From contig NZ_RQHW01000013.1 in NCBI RefSeq assembly GCF_004770995.1, forward strand, positions 186,001-250,000: DNA of 64,000 bases. Direction: 5' to 3'. This DNA is from Leptospira idonii (GTDB lineage Bacteria; Spirochaetota; Leptospiria; Leptospirales; Leptospiraceae). This document shows positions 52,850-62,666 of the stretch, piece after piece. Both the position numbers and the translations under genes were made by a program. The notes under the pieces are model-generated. The model had not been told where the DNA came from. It did no database searches and saw nothing but the letters and a program-made list of their open reading frames with translations. The number at the start of each line of letters is the position of its first letter. Position 1 is the first letter of the stretch.

Positions 52850-53404
52850 ATGATACATTGGATCCGCTTCATCAGTCTTTCGTTTTTTTCCATGAGTTTC
52901 GTTTTTTCACTGTCCGCTTCCGAAGTTTTACAGAAAGAGATCAGTTTCTTTGTAGATCATCCTGCAACGGATGTAGTAGGGATTTGCGGTGACATCACTC
53001 ACTCTCCCATCCAAATTAAATCGACTTTAAAAGGATATGTTCTTACCAAACCTTTTTCCGTCGAAGTTCCTCTCTCTCAAATCAAATCCGGAGACAACGG
53101 AAGAGACGATCATATCCGTCAAATTTTAGGCGCTCCCGAAATTTCTTCTGTGGAAGCAACGATTGACTCTGTAACTCTCTCCGGCACAGGTTATTCTGCA
53201 CAAGGAAAGTTGAAAATCAAAGGAGTCGTCAAAGAATTTCAGGCAGCTCTCAGTGTCACTCCTCAGGATAAAGACGTGATTCAAGTTCAGGGCAAAACAA
53301 CCGTTTTATTTTCCGATTATTCTTTGGAAAATCCTTCCCTCTTATTCTGGAAGGCAAAAGACCAAATTGAAGTTAGGTTTTTATTTTTGATCCGAGCGAA
53401 ATAG
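52850..53404 (+). CDS. YceI-family periplasmic protein (second copy)
   Basis: 184 residues. ATG at 52850 is chosen because AAAGGAGA lies seven bases upstream and a promoter ends at about 52829. The signal peptide (FISLSFFSMSFVFSLSASE) is followed by the YceI barrel: ISFFVDHPATDVVGICGDIT, then a VEVPLSQIKSGDNGRDDHIR segment with the 'R-D-x-H' element and KLKIKGVVKEFQAALSV. It is expected to bind a lipophilic ligand outside the inner membrane. It is quite different in sequence from the copy at 48276, so this is not a recent duplicate. Confidence 0.85.
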   Translation: MIHWIRFISLSFFSMSFVFSLSASEVLQKEISFFVDHPATDVVGICGDITHSPIQIKSTLKGYVLTKPFSVEVPLSQIKSGDNGRDDHIRQILGAPEISSVEATIDSVTLSGTGYSAQGKLKIKGVVKEFQAALSVTPQDKDVIQVQGKTTVLFSDYSLENPSLLFWKAKDQIEVRFLFLIRAK

Positions 53405-53499
53405 AATTTGGGTCTTTTCATTTATCGTAAGATATTCAATGCCGCTAATTTCGTCCGTCCTTCGGAAAGGTCGATAGCAGCACATTTGAATTTTATAAG

Positions 53500-54234
53500 A
53501 TGAATCAGTTTGTGAACGAAAAGAAAGTTATGGAAATGTCTCCTCACCGAGGATGGGAATTTCCTAAACAACCTTGGCGTTGGTATCAGGAATGGAACAG
53601 AGCCGTCTTTTTGCATCTGAAAGCCGATTTGGAATTCTTAAGAACTCTTGTTCCTAAGGATTTTTCCATCGATTTATTCCAAGGCCAGGCATGGATTTCC
53701 ATCGTTGCTTTCACAATGGAAAATGTGCATCCTAGAGGCATTCGGCCTTTTTCTTTCGTTTCCGATTTTCATGAAGTCAATGTTAGGACGTATGTGATCC
53801 AAGACGGAAAACCGGGAGTTTATTTTCTGAGCATCGAAGCGGAAAAGATCATTCCTACATTATGTGCACGATATTTATCAGGTCTTCCTTATGAAAAATC
53901 AGACATCTTTCGTATAGAAGCACCTAACGATCAATATATTGTTAAAAACCCCAGAAACGAATTGCAGATTCGATATAAGCCGGGTGATCCTAAGAAAACC
54001 AAAACCCCTCTCGACATTTGGCTCACGGAACGGTATTGTTTGTATCATGATCTTCGTAACAAAAGGATCCGTCTGGAAGTCCAACATCCTGCTTGGCCTT
54101 TGTACGAAATCTCTTTGGAGTTTTGTTCGTTTCGGTATCGGCTGGGAAACCAAGATCTAGTCGACTGCCCCATAGATCTGGTTCATTATTCTCCGGGAGT
54201 TTCCGTCATCGCTTGGGGTGAGGAAGTTCTTTAG
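53500..54234 (+). CDS. DUF2071 (YqjF-like) protein
   Basis: 244 residues, soluble. The DUF2071 pattern is clear: FLHLKADLEFLRTLVPKDFS, FQGQAWISIVAFTMENVHPR, FHEVNVRTYVIQDGKPGVYF and the LSIEAEK that follows. The fold is related to acetoacetate decarboxylase-like barrels, but no function is known for this branch. A second in-frame ATG at 53530 would give a slightly shorter protein (MEMSPHRGW). It stands alone between the second yceI gene and a convergent lipoprotein gene. Confidence 0.82.
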   Translation: MNQFVNEKKVMEMSPHRGWEFPKQPWRWYQEWNRAVFLHLKADLEFLRTLVPKDFSIDLFQGQAWISIVAFTMENVHPRGIRPFSFVSDFHEVNVRTYVIQDGKPGVYFLSIEAEKIIPTLCARYLSGLPYEKSDIFRIEAPNDQYIVKNPRNELQIRYKPGDPKKTKTPLDIWLTERYCLYHDLRNKRIRLEVQHPAWPLYEISLEFCSFRYRLGNQDLVDCPIDLVHYSPGVSVIAWGEEVL

Positions 54235-54271
54235 AGAGCCGTGTTTCCTTTGCGCTGATCTATGCAATAGA

Positions 54272-54994
54272 CTATTTCACCTTTTGTTTGCTTTCCAGAT
54301 AAAGAAAATCGGAGGCACCATTCACATAAAAGGAATCTCTTAATACATTTGATAAAACAATATTTGTTTTGGATCTAGGAGCCATTTCAAATTTTTTAAT
54401 TCCTGGAACAGGTTCCTGCTCTATATAAACACTTAAAACTTCCGCATTGATTTTATTTTTAGTGTCATTGATGACTGAAATTCCCAGAGAAAATTCCTCG
54501 ATTTTGAGAGTATTAAAATACTTAGCTTGGATCGTTTCTTGTAAGTGATCGAAAAGTTCCGTGTTTAAAAACAAACCGACTCGAATCAAATCGCCTTTAG
54601 CAATTGTTACATTAAATAAACCTTCTACAGGTGTGATTTGGTTACCCTTCGCCAATATGATCGGAATTTTAACGGAACCTTGAAAGTATCCTTCTAAATT
54701 GGAAGTGGCACATTTAGCATTTTTAATCTCTCCGAAATAATCGCTCAAAGTGGATATAAGATATTCCTTGTCTTCCAGACATTTTGCTTCGGATGGAACC
54801 GAAAATCTCAGTTCCGCATTGGAGTATGCCTGTTTGGTTTCTATTCCGTTTGCGATTTCGAATATTTCGGAAACATAAACTTCTGTCACTATGGAATATT
54901 GACAAACGAATGAAAGTAAGATGATACTGAGGGGAGCGGTTTTAAGGAAATATTTTCCAAATTTTTCACAGAGGGAATGCAGTCTTTCTTTCAT
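54272..54994 (-). CDS. Hypothetical lipoprotein
   Basis: 240 residues. A hydrophobic segment ends in a lipobox-like LLSFVC near residue 31, so it may be a lipoprotein with a long N-terminal basic region. The mature part is beta-rich (KQAYSNAELRFSVPSEAKCL, GSVKIPIILAKGNQITPVEG, IEEFSLGISVINDTKNKINA). The last two resemble LEA-type strands, but I cannot assign a family. Copy 2 of the dispersed element lies 80 bp before its start, and the palindrome TTTGTTAACAAA is at 55028-55039. Confidence 0.65.
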   Translation of the reverse strand: MKERLHSLCEKFGKYFLKTAPLSIILLSFVCQYSIVTEVYVSEIFEIANGIETKQAYSNAELRFSVPSEAKCLEDKEYLISTLSDYFGEIKNAKCATSNLEGYFQGSVKIPIILAKGNQITPVEGLFNVTIAKGDLIRVGLFLNTELFDHLQETIQAKYFNTLKIEEFSLGISVINDTKNKINAEVLSVYIEQEPVPGIKKFEMAPRSKTNIVLSNVLRDSFYVNGASDFLYLESKQKVK

Positions 54995-55027
54995 TTTAGA
55001 ATCCTAATTTACGATGAATCTATGCCA

Positions 55028-55039
55028 TTTGTTAACAAA
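55028..55039. promoter_or_regulatory. 12-bp perfect palindrome upstream of the 54994 lipoprotein gene
   Basis: TTTGTTAACAAA is its own reverse complement. It sits 33 bp before the minus-strand ATG at 54994, a position where it could be an operator. No matching site was found before another gene in this window. Confidence 0.3.
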
Positions 55040-55074
55040 GGGCTGTTCGAAATGGATCGGATGTGGGTATTATA

Positions 55075-55207
55075 TCCCCGCCCGATTTGAGGGTGGGGAA
55101 CTAGACCCGCCGCCCAATGGCTTCCTTCTATCACAGAGCGGCTGTTTTAGATATTCCTTTTCGCTTTTTGGAAATTTTTTTAAAAATCTTTTCACCTTTT
55201 TGCCTAT
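55075..55207 (+). repeat. Dispersed intergenic element, copy 2
   Basis: Inverted relative to copy 1. The 21-base block at 55187-55207 is identical to copy 1 (27189-27209), and the block at 55075-55133 matches with a few changes. Here CCCCGCCC (55076-55083) pairs with GGGTGGGG (55091-55098). Alternatively GGGTGG (55091-55096) pairs with CCGCCC (55110-55115), or GGTGGG with CCCGCC. Changes between the copies keep pairing through G-U on this strand and would break it on the other strand. It fills most of the gap between two minus-strand genes. Confidence 0.6.
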
Positions 55208-55284
55208 GTTCTTACATTCATAGTCGGTAAAATTTTAGATTGTGATTTGTTCGTGGGTTTAGTTAGGACAGTTTGAACGTATGG

Positions 55285-56163
55285 TTAACCCGCTTCTCCC
55301 ATGAGCAGAATGAGGCGGTTGTATTTTAAGATGATCTTTTTGGTCATCTCTTCCCCTTTTTTATTGATGTCAGGGTGATACTTCTTCAGTAATTCCTTAA
55401 ATTTTTTTTTCACGTCAGGAACTTTCGCATCCGCTTCCAAATCGAAAAAGGCGAGCAGTTCTTCGATTTCTACATTGAGTTTAACTTTGATTTTACGCTT
55501 TTTCGGTTTTTCTTTTCTGATTCTTCCAAATAACTCGTAATAGGTGCGATCCCTAAATTCTTTTGTGATGTCTCTGAAGTTTAGTATTTTGGTAGGAATG
55601 AGTGCGTTCAGATATTCTTTTAAAAACTCTTCCGCTCCGAATTCAGGACGGATCTTTCTAGTATCCAGAAATATATTGATCGTCCTTTGAACGAAAAAAT
55701 CGATTTCGAATTTATCCATCAGATAGGAATCGACTGCGTCATCATAATCCACAGTTGCGGTCGCCAAAAGCAGAAGCAGTTCCTTATCCAGTCTGTGGTT
55801 CTCTACCGTTTTTTGGATTAGGCTTTTGTAAGATTCTCTAAGTTCGTAAAGCGGCCGTTCACCGAAGAAAATTCCACCTTTCAGAAATGCGGAGGAGACA
55901 TCCTCCAATTCCAATTCGGCCGCCAAAAAATCGATTAGGTATTCTCCGTCGATTTCATTGAATCCTCCCGAAAGGGACATTTGCGGCTTGGTAGATCGGA
56001 ATTGGTAAATTCGTCTGAGGCAATCCTCCTTTCGCATTTCCATAAGTTCGGAAAGCCGGTCGTAGGATAAAAACCAATGGAGGGATTCGCTATGGTTCTG
56101 CAGTTCGAAGATAACATCCCCCAGGATTTGTTTGGATTTTGAAATTTCCGCCTTTACGACCAT
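55285..56163 (-). CDS. Protein with C-terminal J domain
   Basis: 292 residues from the ATG at 56163; the longer frame to 56271 overlaps the divergent acyl-CoA dehydrogenase gene and is unlikely. The J domain is at the very end ([20 protein letters not shown], then [13 protein letters not shown] with the HPD tripeptide), so it should stimulate an Hsp70 (DnaK). The N-terminal ~210 residues are helical and unlike other J proteins I know; they probably select a client. A C-terminal J domain without Gly/Phe or zinc regions makes this a class III J protein. Confidence 0.82.
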   Translation of the reverse strand: MVVKAEISKSKQILGDVIFELQNHSESLHWFLSYDRLSELMEMRKEDCLRRIYQFRSTKPQMSLSGGFNEIDGEYLIDFLAAELELEDVSSAFLKGGIFFGERPLYELRESYKSLIQKTVENHRLDKELLLLLATATVDYDDAVDSYLMDKFEIDFFVQRTINIFLDTRKIRPEFGAEEFLKEYLNALIPTKILNFRDITKEFRDRTYYELFGRIRKEKPKKRKIKVKLNVEIEELLAFFDLEADAKVPDVKKKFKELLKKYHPDINKKGEEMTKKIILKYNRLILLMGEAG

Positions 56164-56247
56164 AGTTCTGAAATCTTGCCTATAACCAATTTGGCAAGGA
56201 GTTTCTTTTTTGCTAGTGAAACCTGTTCCTTTTTGTGTACTGGAACT

Positions 56248-57963
56248 ATGAATCACCATATATCCGACCACCCCTCCTTAAAACCATACGATATATCAAA
56301 TTATTCAGGACTCCGAGGTAAAAATTTTTACGAAATCGACCGAGCTTTGCAAAGGGCAGTGGCCAGATATTCCGAAAATTTCGCACCGGATCATAAGGCT
56401 GCGATGGAAGCTCATATCAAAGGATACGGCGAACTGGTCGGAGGAGTTTTGGATGAACTCACGGAAAAATCCCATAAGGAAGGGAAATATGGCGAGGTGG
56501 TAAAGTTCGATCGAACCGGAAAAAGAATCGATCAAATCGTTTACTCTACGGAACAAACTCAATCCAGAAAGATCTCATACGATTACGGTGTAGTGAATTT
56601 AGACTTTCATTCCTCTTGGAAACATCCATTCCCGAATATTCATCGTTATGCGCTTACATATCTGATGAATTTGAACGGAGAAGGAGGAGTTGCATGTCCT
56701 TTGGCAATGACCGACGGAATCATCTATGCTTTGAAACAAATCGGAACGGACAGACAAAAAGAAAAATATCTCCCTCTCGTTGCAGGAGAAGGCAGCGCCT
56801 CTCATTTTATGGCGGGTCAATATGTTACTGAGAGAGTCGGAGGGAGCAATGTTCTTGCGAACAGAACCGTTGCCAAAAAAGCGGAAAACGGCAAATGGAT
56901 ATTAGTCGGTGAAAAATGGTTCTGCTCTAATCCGGGGGATCTTTGGGTGACTACAGCCAAGATAGAAGGAACAAATACGATCGGAATGTTCTTGGTTCCT
57001 AGAATCAAAGAAGACGGAGAACTCAACGGCCATCACATCCTTCGCAAAAAGGACATCATCGGTTCCAGAGGAAAACTGACCGTGGAAATTATTTATGATA
57101 ACGTGGAAGCGGAAGAATTCGGAAGACCCTCACACGGAATAGTCAATCTCATCAAATACATCATTAAAATTTCCAGAATCCACGTCGGTTTAGGTGCTTG
57201 TGGCAATGCGAGAAGGGGAGTGATGGAAGCCATTGAGTATGCGAAATGGAGAACCGCCTACGGAAAAAAAGTGAATCAGTTTTCTTCTTATGCAAGATCT
57301 CTAGCAGAGATGCAAATTTTTCAGACAGCAATGACATTCGTTAACTTTCGTTCTGTGGATTTAGTAGAGAAAGAACATTTGGCTGCGGAAGTTCTCATTC
57401 CTCTTTTGAAATATAAATCCTCTTCCCAAGCAAGCTGGATCACACAGAAAGCGATCCTTTGTTTGGGAGGAAACGGAATCATCGGAGACTTCTCTCCTCT
57501 GCCAAGATTGCATAACGATTCTATCATCAACGAAACTTGGGAAGGAACACATTTGATCGTAACGGACCATTGCCTTCATGCGTTACAAAAGAACAAAGTG
57601 TTTTCTGCCTATTGTGAACTTGTGGAAACATTGAGTAAGGATGCAAAATCTTATCCTGCATTGAATTATGCGAACTCGGTATTCGAATCCAAGTTTTCCG
57701 AATTGAAAAACATCCTGGAAAATGAATCTAAAGAATGGAGAGAGATCAATCGTGTTTACATTGCGGATCTCACTTATGGAGTGGTCGCTTTGGCGGAGTA
57801 TTTGGAACAGGCAAGTTTCGATCTTAAAACCAAAAAAGAATCGATATATTCCGATTTTGCAAACGGTTATGCGGAACTGTTTCAACTGGGAGCGGATGCT
57901 CCTAGAAAAAAAGACGGAGTGTTTTTGAATCCCGAATCGCTCGAGGCAATCATTCAGTATTAA
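56248..57963 (+). CDS. Acyl-CoA dehydrogenase family protein
   Basis: 571 residues from the ATG at 56248. The acyl-CoA dehydrogenase fold is clear: [39 protein letters not shown] (FAD/substrate motif), [20 protein letters not shown], and the C-terminal helices with [20 protein letters not shown] and [16 protein letters not shown]. The length and the NETWEG motif point to the AidB/long acyl-CoA dehydrogenase branch rather than short-chain enzymes. It would oxidise a CoA thioester using FAD. No electron-transfer flavoprotein gene is nearby. Its stop shares bases with the AEC transporter start (TAATG). Confidence 0.88.
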   Translation: MNHHISDHPSLKPYDISNYSGLRGKNFYEIDRALQRAVARYSENFAPDHKAAMEAHIKGYGELVGGVLDELTEKSHKEGKYGEVVKFDRTGKRIDQIVYSTEQTQSRKISYDYGVVNLDFHSSWKHPFPNIHRYALTYLMNLNGEGGVACPLAMTDGIIYALKQIGTDRQKEKYLPLVAGEGSASHFMAGQYVTERVGGSNVLANRTVAKKAENGKWILVGEKWFCSNPGDLWVTTAKIEGTNTIGMFLVPRIKEDGELNGHHILRKKDIIGSRGKLTVEIIYDNVEAEEFGRPSHGIVNLIKYIIKISRIHVGLGACGNARRGVMEAIEYAKWRTAYGKKVNQFSSYARSLAEMQIFQTAMTFVNFRSVDLVEKEHLAAEVLIPLLKYKSSSQASWITQKAILCLGGNGIIGDFSPLPRLHNDSIINETWEGTHLIVTDHCLHALQKNKVFSAYCELVETLSKDAKSYPALNYANSVFESKFSELKNILENESKEWREINRVYIADLTYGVVALAEYLEQASFDLKTKKESIYSDFANGYAELFQLGADAPRKKDGVFLNPESLEAIIQY

Positions 57964-58871
57964 TGTCGAATCTCATTTTACTGGGAGTTTGTTTTTTATC
58001 GGGGATGCTTTTCCGAAGATCGGGAAGGTTCCCTGAGAACACCACTCAGGTTTTGAATGCATTTATACTTCATGTATCTTTGCCGGCCTTGGTGCTGTAT
58101 CATATTCATGAAGTTAAAATCACCGAAGAAATTCTGCTGCCTGCGCTTATGCCGTGGGTTTTGTTTTTTTTAGCCTTCTCCTTTTTTTACCTTCTTTATA
58201 AATTCAAAAAAATAGAATTTAAAACGGCTGTTTGTTTGACTCTGACTGCAGGATTAGGTAATACATCCTTTGTCGGTATTCCCTTGTTAGATGCCTATTT
58301 GGGAAAATCATCCTTAGGATACGGAATCGTTGCGGATCAGTTAGGAACTTTTTTGACATTGAGTTTCCCTGGAATCATGCTCGCTTCCGTTGCGGAACAC
58401 GGTTCTTGGCAATTCAAACCTCTGTTGAAGAGAGTAATCGGTTTTGTTCCTGTGCAGGCACTTCTACTCGCCTTTTTACTTCGACCTTTCGAATACCCGG
58501 AATGGACAAAAACGGTTTTATTGAGATTAGGTGATACATTAACTCCATTGGCTTTGGTCTCCGTGGGTTATCTTTTGAATCTCAGAACTTTGAAGGGTCA
58601 CAAAAACACCTTGCTTCTAGGTTTGGGTATGAAATTGGTGATCCTTCCCCTTCTAATCTATTATATTTTTCGTCCATTTACTTCGGATCCATTAATGTTC
58701 GAAGCCATCGTTTTGGAAGCGGCTATGGCTCCGATGGTGACTTCCGCCATCATCGCAATCGAAAGAAATTTGATTCCTCATCTAGCGGGTCTCATGTTGG
58801 GACTAGGAATCCCTATTTCTTTCGGCACTACTTATCTTTTTCTCACCGTTATGCGAGGAGGCTTTCTGTGA
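57963..58871 (+). CDS. AEC-family transporter
   Basis: 302 residues with about ten membrane helices. The auxin-efflux-carrier family plan is visible, with AFILHVSLPALVLYHIHEVK near the N-terminus, LTAGLGNTSFVGIPLLDAYL in the middle and VLEAAMAPMVTSAIIAIERN near the end. Bacterial members move organic acids or similar compounds. It is coupled to the acyl-CoA dehydrogenase gene before it and to the EamA gene after it (GTGA overlap), forming a four-gene operon. Confidence 0.85.
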   Translation: MSNLILLGVCFLSGMLFRRSGRFPENTTQVLNAFILHVSLPALVLYHIHEVKITEEILLPALMPWVLFFLAFSFFYLLYKFKKIEFKTAVCLTLTAGLGNTSFVGIPLLDAYLGKSSLGYGIVADQLGTFLTLSFPGIMLASVAEHGSWQFKPLLKRVIGFVPVQALLLAFLLRPFEYPEWTKTVLLRLGDTLTPLALVSVGYLLNLRTLKGHKNTLLLGLGMKLVILPLLIYYIFRPFTSDPLMFEAIVLEAAMAPMVTSAIIAIERNLIPHLAGLMLGLGIPISFGTTYLFLTVMRGGFL

Positions 58872-59773
58872 ATTTAAAATTTTTGATTCTATTGATATTC
58901 GCCATGATCTCTTGGGGAATTTCTTGGCCGATCGCCAAATTAATAGCAGGAGTGGTTCCTATCCATGTGCTCGTATTTTGGAGATTTTTAGCCACTTTTT
59001 TATCCGTAATCCCCATCATGATTTTTTTAAAGATTCCGTTTTTGCTTCATTCCGGCAAAGACTATCTCAGTGTGATTCTGGGAGGAGTCATCTATACTCT
59101 ATACAATCAATTTTTCTTTTTAGGTCTTTCCAACGGACTCCCCGGCGCAGGAGGGGTTTTGGTCACCACCTTGAATCCTATCGTAACTTTTTTCATAGTT
59201 GCATTGGTTCAAAAGAAGAGAATTAACAAAAGACAGGCGATCGGACTTTTCTTCGGGTTGATCGGAGGGCTTGTCATTCTAAAGGTTTGGGAGATTAGTT
59301 TTCAGGGCCTTCTTTTAACAGGAAATTTATTTTTCCTTTTCTGTGCGTTTACTTGGGCGACTCTCTCGTTGAACAGTCAAAGAACCGGTCAATCCATGTC
59401 TCCGATTGTGTACAGCTTGTACGTTTATGCGGTAGGTTCCGTGATCGAGTTTTTATTCTCTTTTAGGGATCCTCAATTTTTTGCGGTTTGGGATTTCGGA
59501 GTTCATTTCTGGCTTAGTATGTTTTATTTAACAGCAATATCCACCACATTCGGGACCACAGTTTATTTCTATGCGGCAACAAGATTAGGTTCGGAAATCG
59601 CAAGCTCCTTTATCTTTATCGTTCCTTTGTCCGCTTATCTCAGCAGCGTATTGATTGTGAATGAACCGATTCAAATTTCAGTGTTAGCGGGTGGAGCTTT
59701 GGCGATCCTTGCTGTTTATTTGATCAATTCGGGCAGGAAAAATGTACCAGTCGAAAGTCTCGTGGAAAACTAG
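58868..59773 (+). CDS. EamA/DMT-family transporter
   Basis: 301 residues with ten membrane helices in two EamA repeats. The first repeat has ISWGISWPIAKLIAGVVPIH and a GAGGVLVTTLNPIVTFFIVA segment; the second has CAFTWATLSLNSQR and TFGTTVYFYAATRLGSEIAS. The family exports metabolites such as amino acids or nucleotides; the substrate is unknown. The start is GTG within a four-base overlap with the AEC gene. Confidence 0.88.
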   Translation: MNLKFLILLIFAMISWGISWPIAKLIAGVVPIHVLVFWRFLATFLSVIPIMIFLKIPFLLHSGKDYLSVILGGVIYTLYNQFFFLGLSNGLPGAGGVLVTTLNPIVTFFIVALVQKKRINKRQAIGLFFGLIGGLVILKVWEISFQGLLLTGNLFFLFCAFTWATLSLNSQRTGQSMSPIVYSLYVYAVGSVIEFLFSFRDPQFFAVWDFGVHFWLSMFYLTAISTTFGTTVYFYAATRLGSEIASSFIFIVPLSAYLSSVLIVNEPIQISVLAGGALAILAVYLINSGRKNVPVESLVEN

Positions 59774-60224
59774 ACTTAGAGTCTGGCTTTTTAATTTTTA
59801 TCTCCCGTATTTGGGTGCGGGGATAAGGATTACACATATAGCGCCCGATTTTTCCAGATTTCGAACCGAAATGAAACTAACTTTCTATAATCGAAATTAT
59901 GTGGGAGTTCATTTCGGAGGATCATTGTACGCAATGTGCGATCCTTTTTTTATGCTTATCCTTTTGGAACGTCTGGGAAAAGATTATATCGTTTGGGACA
60001 AAGCAGGAAACATGGAATTCGTCAAACCGGGAACAGGAAAAGTTTCCGCAGAGTTTCATATTACTGACGCAGAAATTGATAGAATCAAAGAAGAGATCGA
60101 AAAGAAAAAAAAAGGAGACTTCACCTTCCATGCCGACGTGGTCGGCGAAGGAGGGGAAGTGATTGCAAGAGTGGAAAAGATCGTATATGTTCGGAAACGG
60201 GGAAAACTCCCCGTTCAAAACTAA
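59742..60224 (+). CDS. DUF4442 hotdog-fold protein
   Basis: 160 residues. The DUF4442 pattern is present: MKLTFYNRNYVGVHFGGSLY, AMCDPFFMLILLERLGKDYI and WDKAGNMEFVKPGTGKVSAE. The fold is that of hotdog thioesterases (PaaI-like), but the catalytic residues are not obvious. It overlaps the end of the EamA gene by 32 bp and is the last of the four-gene operon with the acyl-CoA dehydrogenase, which suggests a role in acyl-CoA metabolism (inference). Confidence 0.82.
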   Translation: MYQSKVSWKTRLRVWLFNFYLPYLGAGIRITHIAPDFSRFRTEMKLTFYNRNYVGVHFGGSLYAMCDPFFMLILLERLGKDYIVWDKAGNMEFVKPGTGKVSAEFHITDAEIDRIKEEIEKKKKGDFTFHADVVGEGGEVIARVEKIVYVRKRGKLPVQN

Positions 60225-60227
60225 ATC

Positions 60228-62648
60228 TTAATACTTTTGATCCTCGTCTTCCGGAATCATAGTTCCGTAATAATTGATCAGGGCTTCCTGTTTCGATCTA
60301 ACGATTCTGTTCGCAACTTCAATTAACTTACGTTTTTCGAGAATCTTTCTTCCCTTTTCCCAAATTTCTTCCGGGTCTTTTGTCAGATAATTTCCATTAT
60401 GCCTTGTGATGAAATCCTCAACAAGCATAGTGGATTGACTCAACTCGACAGAATGTTCGTTTTCGGAAAGAATTTTCGCAACGATTTGATTCGGAAGAAG
60501 TTTGTGGTATTGTTTCCATCCTTTCGTGATTCTATAGGAAAGTTCCAAAGTGGGATCTTCCGTATGTGCATATTCCGAGATAGGGATAGGATCGCAAAAC
60601 TCCACATATACGTTGGATCGTTTGGCCAAAAAGCCTCCCATACTCAACTCTTCATGAATATCGCAGAATTGATTGTCTTCAGGAACCGTCTCATAAGATA
60701 CAGCCATCGGAACGATGACGATTTCCGTTCCGGAACTTCTGAAGGCATTCACTGCAGTGGAAAGAAGTCCCGTTTTTACGGGAACGATTCCCCCTGTTCT
60801 GGATCTGGTTCCTTCCGGATAAACTAGGGAAGGAATTCCTTGTTCCAACATCACTTGGGAATACAGCGTCAAACATTCTAGATACAAACTGTTTCTGGTT
60901 CTTTCTCGATCCACAGCATACGCACCGAGCGATTTCAACATCCACTCCCAGAAAGGATTGGACATCAAATTGATTCCCGCCGCATAACGAGGAACAGGCA
61001 GACCTAAGTGAAATAACGAGTAGGCGACTTCCACCGAGTCCAAATGGGATCTGTGAGTAGGAGCGTACAAAAGATTGTATTTGGAAGAAAGAGCTTTGAC
61101 TACTTCCGTTTTTCCGCCGATGTGAGGAATCATCGACCCTCTCATGAAACCACCTGACAGTAGTCTGATGGGAGCCACAAAACGAAGGATCGACTCTCTG
61201 ACGGTAGGGCTGTAGTTATCGGCAATCTCTCTTACATAAAAACGAACCAATTCTTTGATGTGAGTCGGTTCTTCATCCTTATTGCAAGCATTGAACCTCT
61301 GCCAAATTTCCAATTCCTGAGTGAACTTTTCTTCATCCAGTTTTTGGCGTTTCCTTTTGGCTTTGGCCAATCTCTTTTGTGTGTTTTCTGCGATCGCGGA
61401 GGATTGTTTTTTAACTCTGCTTGTGGTACCTGCGACGCTGTTGATTTGTTTGAGGATTCGGTCCACAAGTAAATTCTGAAAATCAATCCCTGAGGTTAGA
61501 TTCAATCCTACTTTTTTCTGAACTACCAGAGGCGCAGATGCCACATTCGATTTCGTTCCTCGGATGAGATCCAATAACGCATTCGGAGGTTGTTTTCGAG
61601 TGAGAACGTCGAAAAGAGTTCTGTGCAAAGTGAAAGGAAGGCGGATTTCGTTGGCAAGTTCGATAAGGATGCTGAGGGCGTAAGTCCCTTCCACATTATC
61701 GTGCCACTTGTTCGATTCTCTTTCTATGAATTGTTTCGGAGAAAAGAAAATTTCGATCCGATCCATCACGCTCAGTTTTTCTTGCCCGCTTAACAGTTCT
61801 CCTACGATCTTCTGACCGAAACTTCGGTTGCGGCTTCTGCTGCAGGTGGCAGTAGCGATAAAATCGGCAAGTCCCGATCTCCCCATAACGGTGTCCGGTC
61901 TGGCTCCGTATTTCATGGCAAGGTCTCTGACTTCCTGAAACCCTACCGATAAAACTTCACCTAATAAATTCGATCCGTATCTGGGCATAAGGGAAACGAT
62001 CCCTGCCGCAATCGCCATAGGATTTTTGGCGACACCGATGATTTCCATTCCGTGGATGTCATCCGTAGTCGAAGTATGGATATAGTGAGACAGAAAAATT
62101 TCGGCGATGTAGTCGGAAGTTGCCTTATCCAAAGAACCTATATTGAAGAAAGTGTATTTTTCTTCAAGAAGTTCGACTAACATAGAAGGACCGTTCACCA
62201 CAGCAATGGAAGAAGATCTGAAATTTCTTTCTTTCAGAAGGTAATCCAGATATTGGCTGTATGTGACAAATCCATGTTTCTTTCTGTATTTGCTGTCTAA
62301 GATTCCTTTGGTAAAAAAGGAAAAAACATATTCGTTATTCGGCGATATCGTATCAAGTAACGAATGTAAGCTGTCTAAAAAAAAGCGAGAGGGAACTGCA
62401 ATATGAAAAGCCCAATCGTCTCTCCCGAATCGATCCAAGCTGGAAACAATCTCTACATGATCCGGAATATCAACGGTGATTCCTAAAATCTCCGCTTGGC
62501 GACGTCTGTTTAGAGTTTCTACAACTTCCTTATCGGGGATCCAAAGAATTACTTCGTCGTATTTTTGCGCTACCAGTGTGGATATGATAATCCCCATAGG
62601 CCCGCTTCCTAATACGGCTTGTTTTAAGTCGTTATAGGTAATGGACAT
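60228..62648 (-). CDS. Fusion of glycerol-3-phosphate dehydrogenase (GpsA-like) and glycerol-3-phosphate acyltransferase (PlsB-like)
   Basis: 806 residues with two enzymes in one chain. Residues ~1-345 resemble GpsA: Rossmann loop GSGPMG (14-19), then GVAKNPMAIAAGIVSLMPRY with the catalytic Lys, GSNLLGEVLSVGFQEV and TATCSRSRNRSFG. Residues ~440-806 resemble PlsB/GNPAT acyltransferases: HRSHLD (about 531-536, the catalytic HxxxxD), AAGINLMSNPFWEWMLKSLG, YPEGTRSRTG and IVPMAVSYETVPE. The first half would reduce DHAP to sn-glycerol-3-phosphate and the second would acylate it, the opening of phospholipid synthesis. Key residues look intact in both halves. It is a single gene on the minus strand. 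Confidence 0.88.
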   Translation of the reverse strand: MSITYNDLKQAVLGSGPMGIIISTLVAQKYDEVILWIPDKEVVETLNRRRQAEILGITVDIPDHVEIVSSLDRFGRDDWAFHIAVPSRFFLDSLHSLLDTISPNNEYVFSFFTKGILDSKYRKKHGFVTYSQYLDYLLKERNFRSSSIAVVNGPSMLVELLEEKYTFFNIGSLDKATSDYIAEIFLSHYIHTSTTDDIHGMEIIGVAKNPMAIAAGIVSLMPRYGSNLLGEVLSVGFQEVRDLAMKYGARPDTVMGRSGLADFIATATCSRSRNRSFGQKIVGELLSGQEKLSVMDRIEIFFSPKQFIERESNKWHDNVEGTYALSILIELANEIRLPFTLHRTLFDVLTRKQPPNALLDLIRGTKSNVASAPLVVQKKVGLNLTSGIDFQNLLVDRILKQINSVAGTTSRVKKQSSAIAENTQKRLAKAKRKRQKLDEEKFTQELEIWQRFNACNKDEEPTHIKELVRFYVREIADNYSPTVRESILRFVAPIRLLSGGFMRGSMIPHIGGKTEVVKALSSKYNLLYAPTHRSHLDSVEVAYSLFHLGLPVPRYAAGINLMSNPFWEWMLKSLGAYAVDRERTRNSLYLECLTLYSQVMLEQGIPSLVYPEGTRSRTGGIVPVKTGLLSTAVNAFRSSGTEIVIVPMAVSYETVPEDNQFCDIHEELSMGGFLAKRSNVYVEFCDPIPISEYAHTEDPTLELSYRITKGWKQYHKLLPNQIVAKILSENEHSVELSQSTMLVEDFITRHNGNYLTKDPEEIWEKGRKILEKRKLIEVANRIVRSKQEALINYYGTMIPEDEDQKY

Positions 62649-62666
62649 AATCGGAAGTAAAAGAAA

